The notes beneath the pieces are model-generated. The model was given only the letters and a program-made list of their open reading frames with translations. It made no database searches and was not told where the DNA came from. The position numbers were made by a program, and so were the translations under genes. From JANQQJ01 sp046290575 (lineage in GTDB: Bacteria > Pseudomonadota > Alphaproteobacteria > SMXS01), in contig JBKAGX010000001.1 of assembly GCA_046290575.1 (NCBI GenBank), positions 186,001-250,000 of the forward strand: a DNA stretch of 64,000 bases, read 5' to 3'. Within the stretch, counting starts at the first letter, position 1. Every line of letters begins with the position of its first letter. Below are positions 43,307 through 51,907 of this stretch, in pieces.

Positions 43307-44622
43307 CCCGCTTTCTGGAACCTCAGATGCAGGTTGAACGTGCCCAGCATGATGCCCGGCTGGTGCAGGAAGGTGTTGCCGTCGTCATATTCGATGCTGT
43401 CGAGACGTTCGAACAGCCGCTGCCAGGCGATCATCTGCTCGACGCGTGAAATCCCGGCGCCGGGGCACACGCGCGGTCCCTGCGAAAAGGTCAGGTGCCG
43501 GGCAACGCCCTTGCGGTTCAGGTCGATGTCATACGGGCAGTCGCCCCACTCTTCCGGGTCGACATTGCCGGCGGCCCAGCGCAGATGCAGCAGGGATCCT
43601 TTCGGGACGGTGACACCCTGGAAGTCTTCGTCCTGGCTGGTTACGCGCGTGGACAACCCTTGCGTCGGGGACCGCAGCCGCATGCCTTCTTCGGTGAAGT
43701 GGCGCAGCTTGCTGCGGTCTGCTTTCAAGTCGTCCCAGGTTTGCGGGTTTTCGCACAACAGCTGGGCCTGTTCCTCCAGCGCATATTGCGTCGTCTCCAG
43801 CCCGCCGATCACCATGGCGTAGACCACACCGACGATTTCCATGTCGGTCAGCTTGCGCTCCAGCGGGCTGTAGGTGACATCGCAAAGGAAGGAAATCATG
43901 TCTTCCTTCGGGTTCTTGCGCTTCTCTTTGACCTTGTCGAGAACGTATTCATTGAACCCGGCCAGGATGGCGAATTGCTCTTCCATCTCTTCCTGGGTCA
44001 GCTTGTTGTTGTGGCCGCGTCCATAGACGAATGACTTCACCTGGGCATTGCCCCATTTGGCCTGCTGTTCCAGATCTTCCAGCGGGAAGCCCAGCACCTT
44101 GGCCATCACCATTTGCGGCAGCGGGCGGGCGAATTCGTGCACGAATTCCACTTCGCCGCGGTCGATCCAGTTGTCGATCAACTCATCAACCAGTTTGGTG
44201 ATCATTTCGGTATGCCGGCTGGCGCCCGGCCCGACCCAGGGGTCGGTCAGCTCCTGCCGGTGGGCGCGCCACATTTCCGGGTTGGGACGCAGCGTGCGGA
44301 TCGAAATCTGCATGGCGTTGACCAGCGCATTGGGGTCGTCTTCTGAAATATCAGCGGCTTGCTCCACAAACATCGACAGGGTCGGCGGGTAGCGCTCCCA
44401 GTCTTTCACCACGCGCGCGATATCGGCATATTTGGTCAGGATGTAAGCGTCGGTGCCCGGAAACAGGCCTTCACCGGGCAGGCGGGTGACGGGCGATTCC
44501 GCATGCAGGATCGGGTACGCGTCATACCAGTGTTCTTGCGCGCCGGGCGAAAACAGGTCGACCTCTTCCAGCGAGTGCGGGCATTTCATAACGCTCAGTT
44601 CATGATTGGGCAGTTTGTTCAT
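43303..44622 (-). CDS. cytochrome P450 (second in window)
   Basis: 439 residues. The haem segment is LTFSQGPRVCPGAGISRVEQ with the axial cysteine, the K-helix motif is in EEGMRLRSPTQGL, and the I-helix region is YAMVIGGLETTQYALEE, which has Gly-Leu-Glu-Thr-Thr in place of the more usual Ala-Gly-x-[Asp/Glu]-Thr. It is about as long as the P450 at 9584 and only distantly similar to it. It is tail to tail with hemW (4-base overlap), is not beside other catabolic genes, and has no ferredoxin nearby. Confidence 0.95.
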   Translation of the reverse strand: MNKLPNHELSVMKCPHSLEEVDLFSPGAQEHWYDAYPILHAESPVTRLPGEGLFPGTDAYILTKYADIARVVKDWERYPPTLSMFVEQAADISEDDPNALVNAMQISIRTLRPNPEMWRAHRQELTDPWVGPGASRHTEMITKLVDELIDNWIDRGEVEFVHEFARPLPQMVMAKVLGFPLEDLEQQAKWGNAQVKSFVYGRGHNNKLTQEEMEEQFAILAGFNEYVLDKVKEKRKNPKEDMISFLCDVTYSPLERKLTDMEIVGVVYAMVIGGLETTQYALEEQAQLLCENPQTWDDLKADRSKLRHFTEEGMRLRSPTQGLSTRVTSQDEDFQGVTVPKGSLLHLRWAAGNVDPEEWGDCPYDIDLNRKGVARHLTFSQGPRVCPGAGISRVEQMIAWQRLFERLDSIEYDDGNTFLHQPGIMLGTFNLHLRFQKAG

Positions 44623-44719
44623 TGTCGGAATCCCCGGAAACGTGATTGGCTATGGTGTCCCACAGATTCGGTTGCGAGACAACATTCACCCATAACTTTG
44701 GCTATCAGGATTTGGTCTA

Positions 44720-46090
44720 TCAGGGGAACGACGGCGCGGGCGTGGCGGTGCGGACATTGAAGCTGCTGGGCGGATTGTCGATCAGCGCCGCCCCGTCCGG
44801 CGATATCTGGACGACAGCAAGACCACGTTCCGCGATACCGTCGATCCCGAACCTGAAGACCCCGTCAATGCCGGCAAATCCCTTCGGATCGGTCAACGAG
44901 CGATAGTTAAACGGATTGTTCGAATCCTTGCGCAGCAGCGCGGCGACCAATGCTACCGAATCATAAGCCAGGCTGGCGACCCGCGGCGGCGTCCGGCGAT
45001 AGGCATTCTCGAAATGATTGCGGAATATCTCGGCCGTTTGCGGTGACGGTCCGGCATACCAGCTGCCGTCGAGGGCCGGCTCCAGCCGCAAGGACGGGTC
45101 TTCCCAGAGGCCTGTCCCAAGGTATTTCACCCGGTCCGGATCAACATCATAATAATAAAGCAGCGGCGCCAAGGCGCGCAGCATGCGCCCGCCGGCTGGA
45201 ATAAAAACCGAATCAAAGGCCAGGCCGCCCCACGTCTGGCGGGTTTCAAGACCGCTCAGCATCTCCTGGGCAAAGTCATCGTCGCCCATGCTTTCCAGCG
45301 CGCGCCGTTCGGCATCCAGTTGGGCCTGGCGGCTGTCATAGCGGGCCAGGCGCCGCACGGGGTCATAGAGCAATTGCTCGTCTTCTTCGTATCGTTCGAC
45401 CTGCACCAGCATCACGCCGCGTTTAGCCGTCACGTCACGCAACGCGGCCAGAATGGCATCGCCATAGGCGGAATAAGGGATCAGGGCCGCGACCCTGTTC
45501 CGCCCGTTGGACGCCGCAAAGGATATGATCCGGTCCACCTGCTGTTCGGGCGTGAACCCCAGAATATAGACACCATTGCCTGCCGCGCTGCGGTCGGTGG
45601 AAAATCCGATTAGCGGCACACCGAACTCTCGTGCAATCGGCGCGGCGCCCCGGATGGCCGTCGAGAAGATGGGGCCAACCATCATGCGCGCGCCATCGTC
45701 GACAGCTGCTTGCGCGGCTGCTGCTGCGCCCTCTGGCGTCCCACGGGTATCCCGCGGCAACAGGATAATCCGGTCATCGCCTGCATCAAACAGCGCCAGC
45801 TGCGCGGCCTGCAGCATGATTTCGCCCAGCTGCGCGCGCGGGCCGGTCAACGGCACCAGCACGCCGACGCGGACCTTGCCCGGTTCGAACTTTTCCGGTT
45901 CCGGTACGACGATAGCCGGCGCATTGAGCGCGTAATCCGGGGGCGGCTGAACAGCTGCCACCTCAACCGGTTCCGGCGCAGGCGCGGGTTCGGCGCGTGG
46001 CGCAGGTTCGCGGACCGATGCACAGGCGCTCAACAGAGCCGTTGCTGCGAAAAGCCAAAGCGGGGCACAATGTCGGCGCTGAAGGGGCAT
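44720..46090 (-). CDS. penicillin-binding protein activator-like lipoprotein (type I periplasmic-binding fold)
   Basis: 456 residues. The lipoprotein signal ends FAATALLSAC, followed by a Pro/Ala/Glu-rich linker, and a branched-chain-type solute-binding domain begins KVRVGVLVPLTGPRAQLGEIML. Relatives named LpoA bind the outer membrane and activate PBP1A in gammaproteobacteria; alphaproteobacterial members are called PBP activators by similarity. The ATG at 46090 is preferred to an in-frame upstream start, because the signal begins there. It is divergent from rsmI. Confidence 0.85.
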   Translation of the reverse strand: MPLQRRHCAPLWLFAATALLSACASVREPAPRAEPAPAPEPVEVAAVQPPPDYALNAPAIVVPEPEKFEPGKVRVGVLVPLTGPRAQLGEIMLQAAQLALFDAGDDRIILLPRDTRGTPEGAAAAAQAAVDDGARMMVGPIFSTAIRGAAPIAREFGVPLIGFSTDRSAAGNGVYILGFTPEQQVDRIISFAASNGRNRVAALIPYSAYGDAILAALRDVTAKRGVMLVQVERYEEDEQLLYDPVRRLARYDSRQAQLDAERRALESMGDDDFAQEMLSGLETRQTWGGLAFDSVFIPAGGRMLRALAPLLYYYDVDPDRVKYLGTGLWEDPSLRLEPALDGSWYAGPSPQTAEIFRNHFENAYRRTPPRVASLAYDSVALVAALLRKDSNNPFNYRSLTDPKGFAGIDGVFRFGIDGIAERGLAVVQISPDGAALIDNPPSSFNVRTATPAPSFP

Positions 46091-46160
46091 GCGTCTCACT
46101 GGGTTTGTGGGCCAAGCCGGGACAGCGTCCAGCGAACGCAACCGGCCAACAGGAATGAAT

Positions 46161-47045
46161 ATGGAAGTCCCGGACAGGCAAGTCAATTTGGCCGCAGGGC
46201 TCTATCTGGTGGCGACCCCGGTGGGCAACCTGCGGGACGTGACGCTGCGGGCGCTGGATGTGCTGGCTGCCAGTGATGCGATTGCCTGTGAAGACACCCG
46301 GATCACCCGCCGTTTACTGGACCGTTATGGCATCAGAACGCCGATGGTTCGCTATGACGACCACAGCGGCGAACAGACCCGCACCGCGCTGCTGAACCGG
46401 GTTTCCGAGGGACAGGCCATCGCGCTGGCCAGCGACGCGGGGACACCATTGGTGTCGGACCCGGGCTTCAAGCTGGTCCGTGAGGCGGTTGAGATGGGTC
46501 TGCGGGTCATTCCCGTGCCCGGCCCGTCTTCGGTTCTGGCGGCGCTGACCGGTGCCGGTCTGCCCACAGACCGGTTTTCCTTCCATGGCTTTTTGCCGGA
46601 AAAGGCCAAGGCGCGGCACGACCGGCTTCAGGCCCTGCTCGGCGTGGCTGAAACCATTGTTGTTTTTGAATCGGCAAGGCGGCTGCCTGCAACGCTGAAA
46701 GACATTGCCGGGCTCGATGCTCGCCGGCCGATTGTGGTCGCGCGGGAGCTGACCAAGCGTTTTGAAGAGTTCCGCCGGGGTCCGGCCGAAGAGCTCGCGG
46801 CGCATTATCAGCAAGAGGGCCCGCCGCGCGGCGAGGTCGTACTGGTGATTGGCCCCGGCGCGGCAGCAGAAGCCAGCGAAGAGGATGTGGATACCGCGCT
46901 GCGCGAATTGCTCGAAACGGAAAGTGTCAAGGATGCGGCACAGCGGGTTGCCGCTGCCACGGGCCGCCGCCGCCGCGACCTGTATCAACGGGCGCTGGTG
47001 CTTTCCAACGAGGATAAAAAGGCCAACGAGGATAAAGAGCGGTGA
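46161..47045 (+). CDS. rsmI: 16S rRNA (cytidine(1402)-2'-O)-methyltransferase
   Basis: 294 residues. LYLVATPVGNLRDVTLRALDVL is the RsmI start, with AIACEDTRITRRLLDRYGI and ALASDAGTPLVSDPGFKLV giving the tetrapyrrole-methylase fold, and SFHGFLPEKAKAR further along. It methylates the 2'-OH of C1402 in 16S rRNA. I chose the ATG at 46161, with AGGA 6 bases upstream. yraN overlaps its stop by 4 bases (GTGA). Confidence 0.96.
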   Translation: MEVPDRQVNLAAGLYLVATPVGNLRDVTLRALDVLAASDAIACEDTRITRRLLDRYGIRTPMVRYDDHSGEQTRTALLNRVSEGQAIALASDAGTPLVSDPGFKLVREAVEMGLRVIPVPGPSSVLAALTGAGLPTDRFSFHGFLPEKAKARHDRLQALLGVAETIVVFESARRLPATLKDIAGLDARRPIVVARELTKRFEEFRRGPAEELAAHYQQEGPPRGEVVLVIGPGAAAEASEEDVDTALRELLETESVKDAAQRVAAATGRRRRDLYQRALVLSNEDKKANEDKER

Positions 47046-47434
47046 GCCGGTCGACGGCGGACCGGCGGCAGGCGCAGCGCGCCGGCGTATGGGCGGAAAC
47101 CGTCTCTGCGCTGGTTCTGCGCCTGAAGGGTTATCGAATCCTTGAGCGCAACTGGCGCACGCCCGTAGGCGAAGCCGATATCGTGGCCAGCAAGGGTCAA
47201 ACACTCGCTTTCGTCGAGGTGAAGCGCCGCGCGACGGTCGAGGGAGCGATCGAGTCGGTCTCACCCCGCCAGCAGCAACGTATCTACCGGGCGGCCGAGG
47301 CCTTTTTGGCCAGCCATCCGCATTGTGCAAATATGCACGTACGATTTGATCTTATGGCGATTGTTCCGTTCCGCTGGCCTGCTCATAGTCGGGCCGCCTG
47401 GGGACATGACAACGCACCCAGCAGGAGAGACTAG
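47042..47434 (+). CDS. YraN/UPF0102 family nuclease-like protein
   Basis: 130 residues. RLKGYRILERNWRTPVGEADIVASKGQTLAFVEVKRR is the family core: the Glu-Ala-Asp and Glu-x-Lys residues have the form of a PD-(D/E)XK endonuclease site. Function remains unknown. It starts from a GTG overlapping the rsmI stop and ends directly before gshB. Confidence 0.93.
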   Translation: MSRSTADRRQAQRAGVWAETVSALVLRLKGYRILERNWRTPVGEADIVASKGQTLAFVEVKRRATVEGAIESVSPRQQQRIYRAAEAFLASHPHCANMHVRFDLMAIVPFRWPAHSRAAWGHDNAPSRRD

Positions 47435-48382
47435 TTGAGCCTAGCCGTGGCCATTCAGATGGACCCGATCGACAGCATCGATATCGACGGGGACAGCACC
47501 TTCGCCCTCGCCCTTGAAGCGCAGCAGCGCGGTCACGGGCTTTACTATTATCTGCCGCGTGACCTTTCGATGACCCATGGCCGGGTTGTTGCCCGTGCGC
47601 ACAGTTTGAAGGTCGAGCGCCTCAAGGGCGCGCATTTTGAGCTTGGCGCGCAGGAACTGATCGACTTGGCGACGTTCGATGTTGTGCTGCTGCGGCAGGA
47701 CCCGCCCTTCGACATGGGGTACATCACCACCACCCATCTGCTGGAACAGGTTCATCCAGAGACCCTGGTGGTCAACGACCCGCATCACGTGCGCAACGCG
47801 CCGGAAAAGCTCTTCGTTACTCACTTTCCAGAATTGATGCCGCCAACCCTGATTTCCTCCAACAAGGACGAGATTGAGGCGTTCCGCGACGAGTATCGCG
47901 ACATCATCATGAAGCCGCTCTATGGCAATGGCGGCGCGGGCGTGTTCCGGCTGCGCGCGGGTGACGAGAACTTCAACTCGCTGTTTGAAATGTTCACCCA
48001 GTTTTACGTCGAGCCGATTGTCGTTCAGCAATATCTGCCGGATGTGCGCGCTGGCGACAAACGGATCATCCTCGTCGATGGCGAGGCGGTGGGCGCAATC
48101 AACCGCGTGCCGCCGGAGGGTGAATCCCGCTCCAACATGCATGTCGGCGGGCGGGCGGAACAGATCGGTCTGACGGAACGGGACAAGGAAATCTGCCACG
48201 CGATCGGACCGGCTTTGCGCGAGCGGGGGCTGATCTTCGTCGGCATCGACGTGATCGGCGACTACCTCACCGAAATCAATGTGACATCGCCGACGGGCAT
48301 TCAGGAGATCGACCGGTTTGACGGTATCAACCTCTCCGGTCTGGTCTGGGAGGCCATTGAAGCCCGGGTGGCGCGACGATAA
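47435..48382 (+). CDS. gshB: glutathione synthetase
   Basis: 315 residues. SLAVAIQMDPIDSIDIDGDSTFALALEAQQRGH is the standard N-terminus, RQDPPFDMGYITTTHLLE is a substrate segment, and the ATP-grasp core has MKPLYGNGGAGVFRL and VDVIGD/LTEINVTSPTGIQEI-type metal residues. It joins gamma-glutamylcysteine to glycine. The start is a TTG directly after the yraN stop, with AGGAGA upstream; no ATG fits. Glutathione made here could serve the glutathione transferase at 19763. Confidence 0.96.
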   Translation: MSLAVAIQMDPIDSIDIDGDSTFALALEAQQRGHGLYYYLPRDLSMTHGRVVARAHSLKVERLKGAHFELGAQELIDLATFDVVLLRQDPPFDMGYITTTHLLEQVHPETLVVNDPHHVRNAPEKLFVTHFPELMPPTLISSNKDEIEAFRDEYRDIIMKPLYGNGGAGVFRLRAGDENFNSLFEMFTQFYVEPIVVQQYLPDVRAGDKRIILVDGEAVGAINRVPPEGESRSNMHVGGRAEQIGLTERDKEICHAIGPALRERGLIFVGIDVIGDYLTEINVTSPTGIQEIDRFDGINLSGLVWEAIEARVARR

Positions 48383-48384
48383 AT

Positions 48385-48401
48385 TGACAACTTGGTTGTC
48401 A
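48385..48401. promoter_or_regulatory. perfect TGACAAC-N3-GTTGTCA operator overlapping a -35 box
   Basis: Seven-base arms separated by TTG form a 17-base palindrome. A TTGACA hexamer (48384-48389) lies within it, and a CTATA-type -10 region lies about 17 bases downstream, before the exporter operon. A repressor bound here would block the promoter. The form resembles MarR-type sites, but no regulator gene lies close by. Confidence 0.6.
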
Positions 48402-48449
48402 TATGATCTATAGGTCGCCAGCGGCGATGCTGTCGGGAAGAGGTGTGTC

Positions 48450-50933
48450 ATGAGCAATTGGGTCAACGACTATGCCGCGTGGTTGTTTCGTAACCGGTGG
48501 CTCGTCTTGCTTGCTGTTGTGCTGGCAACAGCCGCCGGGATCGCCGGCCTTCAGCACGCGCATTTCAAGGGCGACTACCGGATTTTCTTCGGCGACGACA
48601 ACCCGCAGCTGATGGCGCATGACGCGCTGGAGCGGACCTATACCAAGGCAGATACCATCTTCTTTGTGCTGCAGCCCAAGGAAGGTCAGGTCTTCGAGCA
48701 AGAGCCCATTGAGGCGGTCAAATTTGTTAGCGAGCGCGCCTGGTACCTGGAGCGCGCCATTCGTGTCGACTCGATCAGTGAATACCAGCATATGCGCTCG
48801 GAGATGGACGATCTGGTTGTCGATAAGCTGATCGAAGACCCGTCGGCGCTGGGACCGGACGGCGCCGCTTACATGCGCAGCGTCGCGCTTAGCGAACCGT
48901 TTTTGAAAGATAAAATGGTCTCAGGTGACGCACGAACGACCGGTGTGCAGGTGACGCTGCAACTGCCGGACGAAGCGGGCCAAATTGTTCCCACAATCGC
49001 AGAAGACGCACGCGCTATCAAAGCAGAGACTGAAGCGGCCTTCCCCGATCTGCGCGTTGAACTCACGGGCACCGTGATGTTGAACAACAGCTTCATCGAG
49101 GCGGCACAAACGGATATGGCGACGCTCTATCCGTTGATGATGCTGTTCCTGGCGCTCACCTTGACATGGTTCCTTCGTTCGTTCCGCGCAGCGTTGCTGT
49201 TCGCGGCCATCGTCGGCGGTGCTGTCCTGGTGGGTTTCGTCTTGCCGCTTTGGGCCGATCTGGCACTGGTCGCTTTGGTTTTTGCGCTCTGGTTCTGGCG
49301 TTGGGGCGCCGAAGCAACAGCAGCCATGATCGTAACGATCTTGTCGGCTGTTTTCGCCTATGGGGTTATTTCCTGGTTGGGGATACCGGTCACCTCGCCA
49401 TCGACCAGCGGCTTTGTGATGATTCTCACCATCGCGGTCGCCGATTCCATCCATGTGATGGTGTCGATGTTCGCCCAGATGCGCGAAGGCAAGGCAAAAC
49501 GCGAGGCGATTGCAGAAAGCCTGCGGATCAACATGCAGCCGGTGTTCCTGACCAGCCTGACGACGGTGATCGGCTTCTTGAGCCTCAATTTTTCCGATGC
49601 CCCGCCGATCAACGATGTCGGGAACATTGCGGCGATTGGCACCGCCTGGGCTTTCTTCCTGTCGGTTTCGTTGTTGCCGGTTCTCCTCGATATTTTCCCG
49701 ATCCGCGAAAAGCGCCAGGACTCGAACCAGACACAACTTCTGCTGCGCATCGTCGAGTTTGTGATTCCGCGTCGCCGGGTGATTGTTGCGTTGACGCTTA
49801 TACTTGTCACCGGTCTTGCGCTGATGGTGCCCCGTCTGGGCATCAACGACAAATTCGTCGAGTTCTTTTCGGAGAATATGGACTTCCGAACCGCCTCTGA
49901 CTTCTCGTTGGAAAATCTGACGGGCATATACATTCTTGAATTCTCGGTCGGCGCGGACGGGCCTGGCGGTGTTTCGGACCCTGCCTATCTGCAACGGCTG
50001 GACGAATTCGTGACCTGGATCGAGGGCTACCCTGTCTACGAGCCGACCGGTCAGGGAGTCGCCCATGTGAACGCGTTCACCCATGTCATGAAGCGGCTGA
50101 ACCGCGTGATGCATGGGGACGACCCGGCTCATTACAAGATACCAGAAGATCGTGAACTCGCGGCGCAGTACCTGCTCCTCTACGAGATGTCGCTGCCCGA
50201 GGGACAAGATCTTAACTACCAGATCAATGTCGACAAATCCTCGTCCCGGGTCACGGTGACAATGGGCGATGTTTCGAGCAGTTATATGCGTCAGTTCGGC
50301 GAAGATGCGTCGGCATGGCTGCGTGATAATCAGCCCGCCTATATGGGGTCCGAACCATCCGGTGTCGCGCTGATATTCTCCTACCTCACCGAACGCAACG
50401 TCGTTTCGATGGCCTGGGGTACCGGCATTGCGTTCATTTTGATTTCGGTGACACTGCTCATCGCACTGCGCAGCGTCAAGATGGGCGTTATCAGCCTGCT
50501 CCCCAACATCATCCCGGCGGTGGTCGTCTTTGGTATCTGGTCCATCATTTACGGAGAGGTGGGCATGTATGCGGCGATGGTGACGGCGACCGCGCTGGGC
50601 TTGATCGTCGATTTTACGGTCCATTTCCTAAGCAAGTATCTGCGGGCGAGGCGCGAGCAGGGATTGTCTGCGGAAGATGGAGTCCGTTACGCCATGGCCA
50701 CGGTGGGTAACGCGCTTTGGATCACGGCGTTTGTTTTGATTGCCGGCTTCAGCGCATTGACCCTGTCCGACTTCATGATCAACTCCCTGATGGGCCTGCT
50801 GGTCGCCATGATCATCGCCGTCGCGCTGGTTTCGGATTTCCTGTTCCTGCCCGCGCTGCTATTGCTAGTCGATGGAAAGAAGGAGAAGTCTTCCAATGAG
50901 TCTTCTGGAAACACTGCCCAGCAACCTGCTTAA
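48450..50933 (+). CDS. RND/MMPL family exporter
   Basis: 827 residues with about 12 membrane spans in two halves, each with a large periplasmic loop after the first span. The N-terminal pattern LFRNRWLVLLAVVLATAAG and HFKGDYRIFFGDDNPQL is typical of predicted MMPL-like exporters. The first half has FVMILTIAVADSIHVMVSM, a segment with the intramembrane Asp of proton-driven RND proteins, and the second has ATALGLIVDFTVHFLSKYL. No MFP adaptor is encoded; instead a LolA-like protein and an outer membrane barrel follow, which suggests lipid or lipoprotein transport. Confidence 0.92.
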   Translation: MSNWVNDYAAWLFRNRWLVLLAVVLATAAGIAGLQHAHFKGDYRIFFGDDNPQLMAHDALERTYTKADTIFFVLQPKEGQVFEQEPIEAVKFVSERAWYLERAIRVDSISEYQHMRSEMDDLVVDKLIEDPSALGPDGAAYMRSVALSEPFLKDKMVSGDARTTGVQVTLQLPDEAGQIVPTIAEDARAIKAETEAAFPDLRVELTGTVMLNNSFIEAAQTDMATLYPLMMLFLALTLTWFLRSFRAALLFAAIVGGAVLVGFVLPLWADLALVALVFALWFWRWGAEATAAMIVTILSAVFAYGVISWLGIPVTSPSTSGFVMILTIAVADSIHVMVSMFAQMREGKAKREAIAESLRINMQPVFLTSLTTVIGFLSLNFSDAPPINDVGNIAAIGTAWAFFLSVSLLPVLLDIFPIREKRQDSNQTQLLLRIVEFVIPRRRVIVALTLILVTGLALMVPRLGINDKFVEFFSENMDFRTASDFSLENLTGIYILEFSVGADGPGGVSDPAYLQRLDEFVTWIEGYPVYEPTGQGVAHVNAFTHVMKRLNRVMHGDDPAHYKIPEDRELAAQYLLLYEMSLPEGQDLNYQINVDKSSSRVTVTMGDVSSSYMRQFGEDASAWLRDNQPAYMGSEPSGVALIFSYLTERNVVSMAWGTGIAFILISVTLLIALRSVKMGVISLLPNIIPAVVVFGIWSIIYGEVGMYAAMVTATALGLIVDFTVHFLSKYLRARREQGLSAEDGVRYAMATVGNALWITAFVLIAGFSALTLSDFMINSLMGLLVAMIIAVALVSDFLFLPALLLLVDGKKEKSSNESSGNTAQQPA

Positions 50934-51807
50934 GGCCGGTTGCACCGCCGTTGCCGCGTTGTTGTTTGGCGGGTCGGTCTCTGCACAAAGCGTTGATACG
51001 GCTGAAGGAGTTACCATTGCGACCGCTGCCATGGAACAATGCGGCGAGGCGGTCGAGGATGCGGCCGCGCTTGCCGAAGCGGTCGAGAAAGGCCGCGCCA
51101 TCGCGCTGGCCAACGAAGAATATGATGCGGGGTTTGGCGACTCCGAAGCCCAGATGCGCATGGTGCTCTACAACCGCCACGGCGAAACATCGGAGCGCGA
51201 ACTGCGCCAGATGACGCTTGAGAACCCCTCTTTAGAGATGGGCGACAAGTCGCTGATCGTATTTGACCGGCCGCGCGATGTAGCCGGCACGTCCATGCTG
51301 ACATTCGCCAAGATTCTCGAGGCCGACGATCAGTGGATGTTCCTGCCGGCGCTCAAGCGGGTGAAACGGATTTCGTCGAAAAACAAGTCCGGCCCGTTCA
51401 TGGGGTCTGAATTTGCCTTTGAAGATTTCTCCAGTCAGGAATTCGGCAAGTACAGCTATCGCTTCCTGCGTGAAGAAGCTTGCCCGGGTGCAGAAGACCA
51501 GATGTGCGACGTTGTAGAACGGTACCCGCTTTACGAAAACTCGGGTTATGTGAAGCAGGTATCCTGGTCTGACCGGCAGCACCGTGGTCACATGACGGAG
51601 TTTTTCAATCGCCGCTGCGACAAGCTCAAGACGCTGACTTTCGGTGACTACCGGCAGTATCTTGACCATTACTGGCGGGCACACAAACTGCGGATGGAAA
51701 ATCACCTGACCGGCAAGTCGACCGATTTGCTCTGGGAAGAGTATGAATTCCAGGTTGGCCTTGATGAGGGTGACTTCAATCAGAACGCCCTGAAGCGCGC
51801 GCGCTGA
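50896..51807 (+). CDS. LolA-like outer membrane lipoprotein-sorting protein
   Basis: 303 residues. A signal peptide (LLKAGCTAVAALLFGGSVSAQS) is followed by a domain with MVLYNRHGETSERELRQMTLEN and DKSLIVFDRPRDVAGTSMLTF, characteristic of the LolA-like family paired with MMPL exporters. DQWMFLPALKRVKRISSKNKSGPFMGSEF is the best-conserved stretch. The ATG at 50896 lies within the exporter gene (38-base overlap). Its partner roles are probably carriage of hydrophobic cargo across the periplasm. Confidence 0.9.
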   Translation: MSLLETLPSNLLKAGCTAVAALLFGGSVSAQSVDTAEGVTIATAAMEQCGEAVEDAAALAEAVEKGRAIALANEEYDAGFGDSEAQMRMVLYNRHGETSERELRQMTLENPSLEMGDKSLIVFDRPRDVAGTSMLTFAKILEADDQWMFLPALKRVKRISSKNKSGPFMGSEFAFEDFSSQEFGKYSYRFLREEACPGAEDQMCDVVERYPLYENSGYVKQVSWSDRQHRGHMTEFFNRRCDKLKTLTFGDYRQYLDHYWRAHKLRMENHLTGKSTDLLWEEYEFQVGLDEGDFNQNALKRAR

Positions 51808-51820
51808 ACAACCCAAAATT

Positions 51821-51907
51821 GTCATTGCGAGCGCAGCGAAGCAATCCAGGCAACATGACCTGCTTAAGCAAGATGGATTGCTTCGTCGCGATGCTGCTTG
51901 CAATGAC
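51821..51907. repeat. GTCATTGCGAGCG-type dispersed palindromic repeat at the barrel gene start
   Basis: The left arm (51821-51848) begins GTCATTGC and ends CGAAGCAATCCA; the right arm (51874-51907) begins TGGATTGCTTCG and ends GCAATGAC, so the tips and ends are perfect inverted repeats. The element continues without a break into the hydrophobic core of the next protein. It contains every candidate ATG for that gene. Confidence 0.85.

Noticed and set aside
48921..50624. 567-residue minus-strand open frame
   Set aside because: Antisense to the RND exporter gene; its composition is Arg/His-rich and has no domain.
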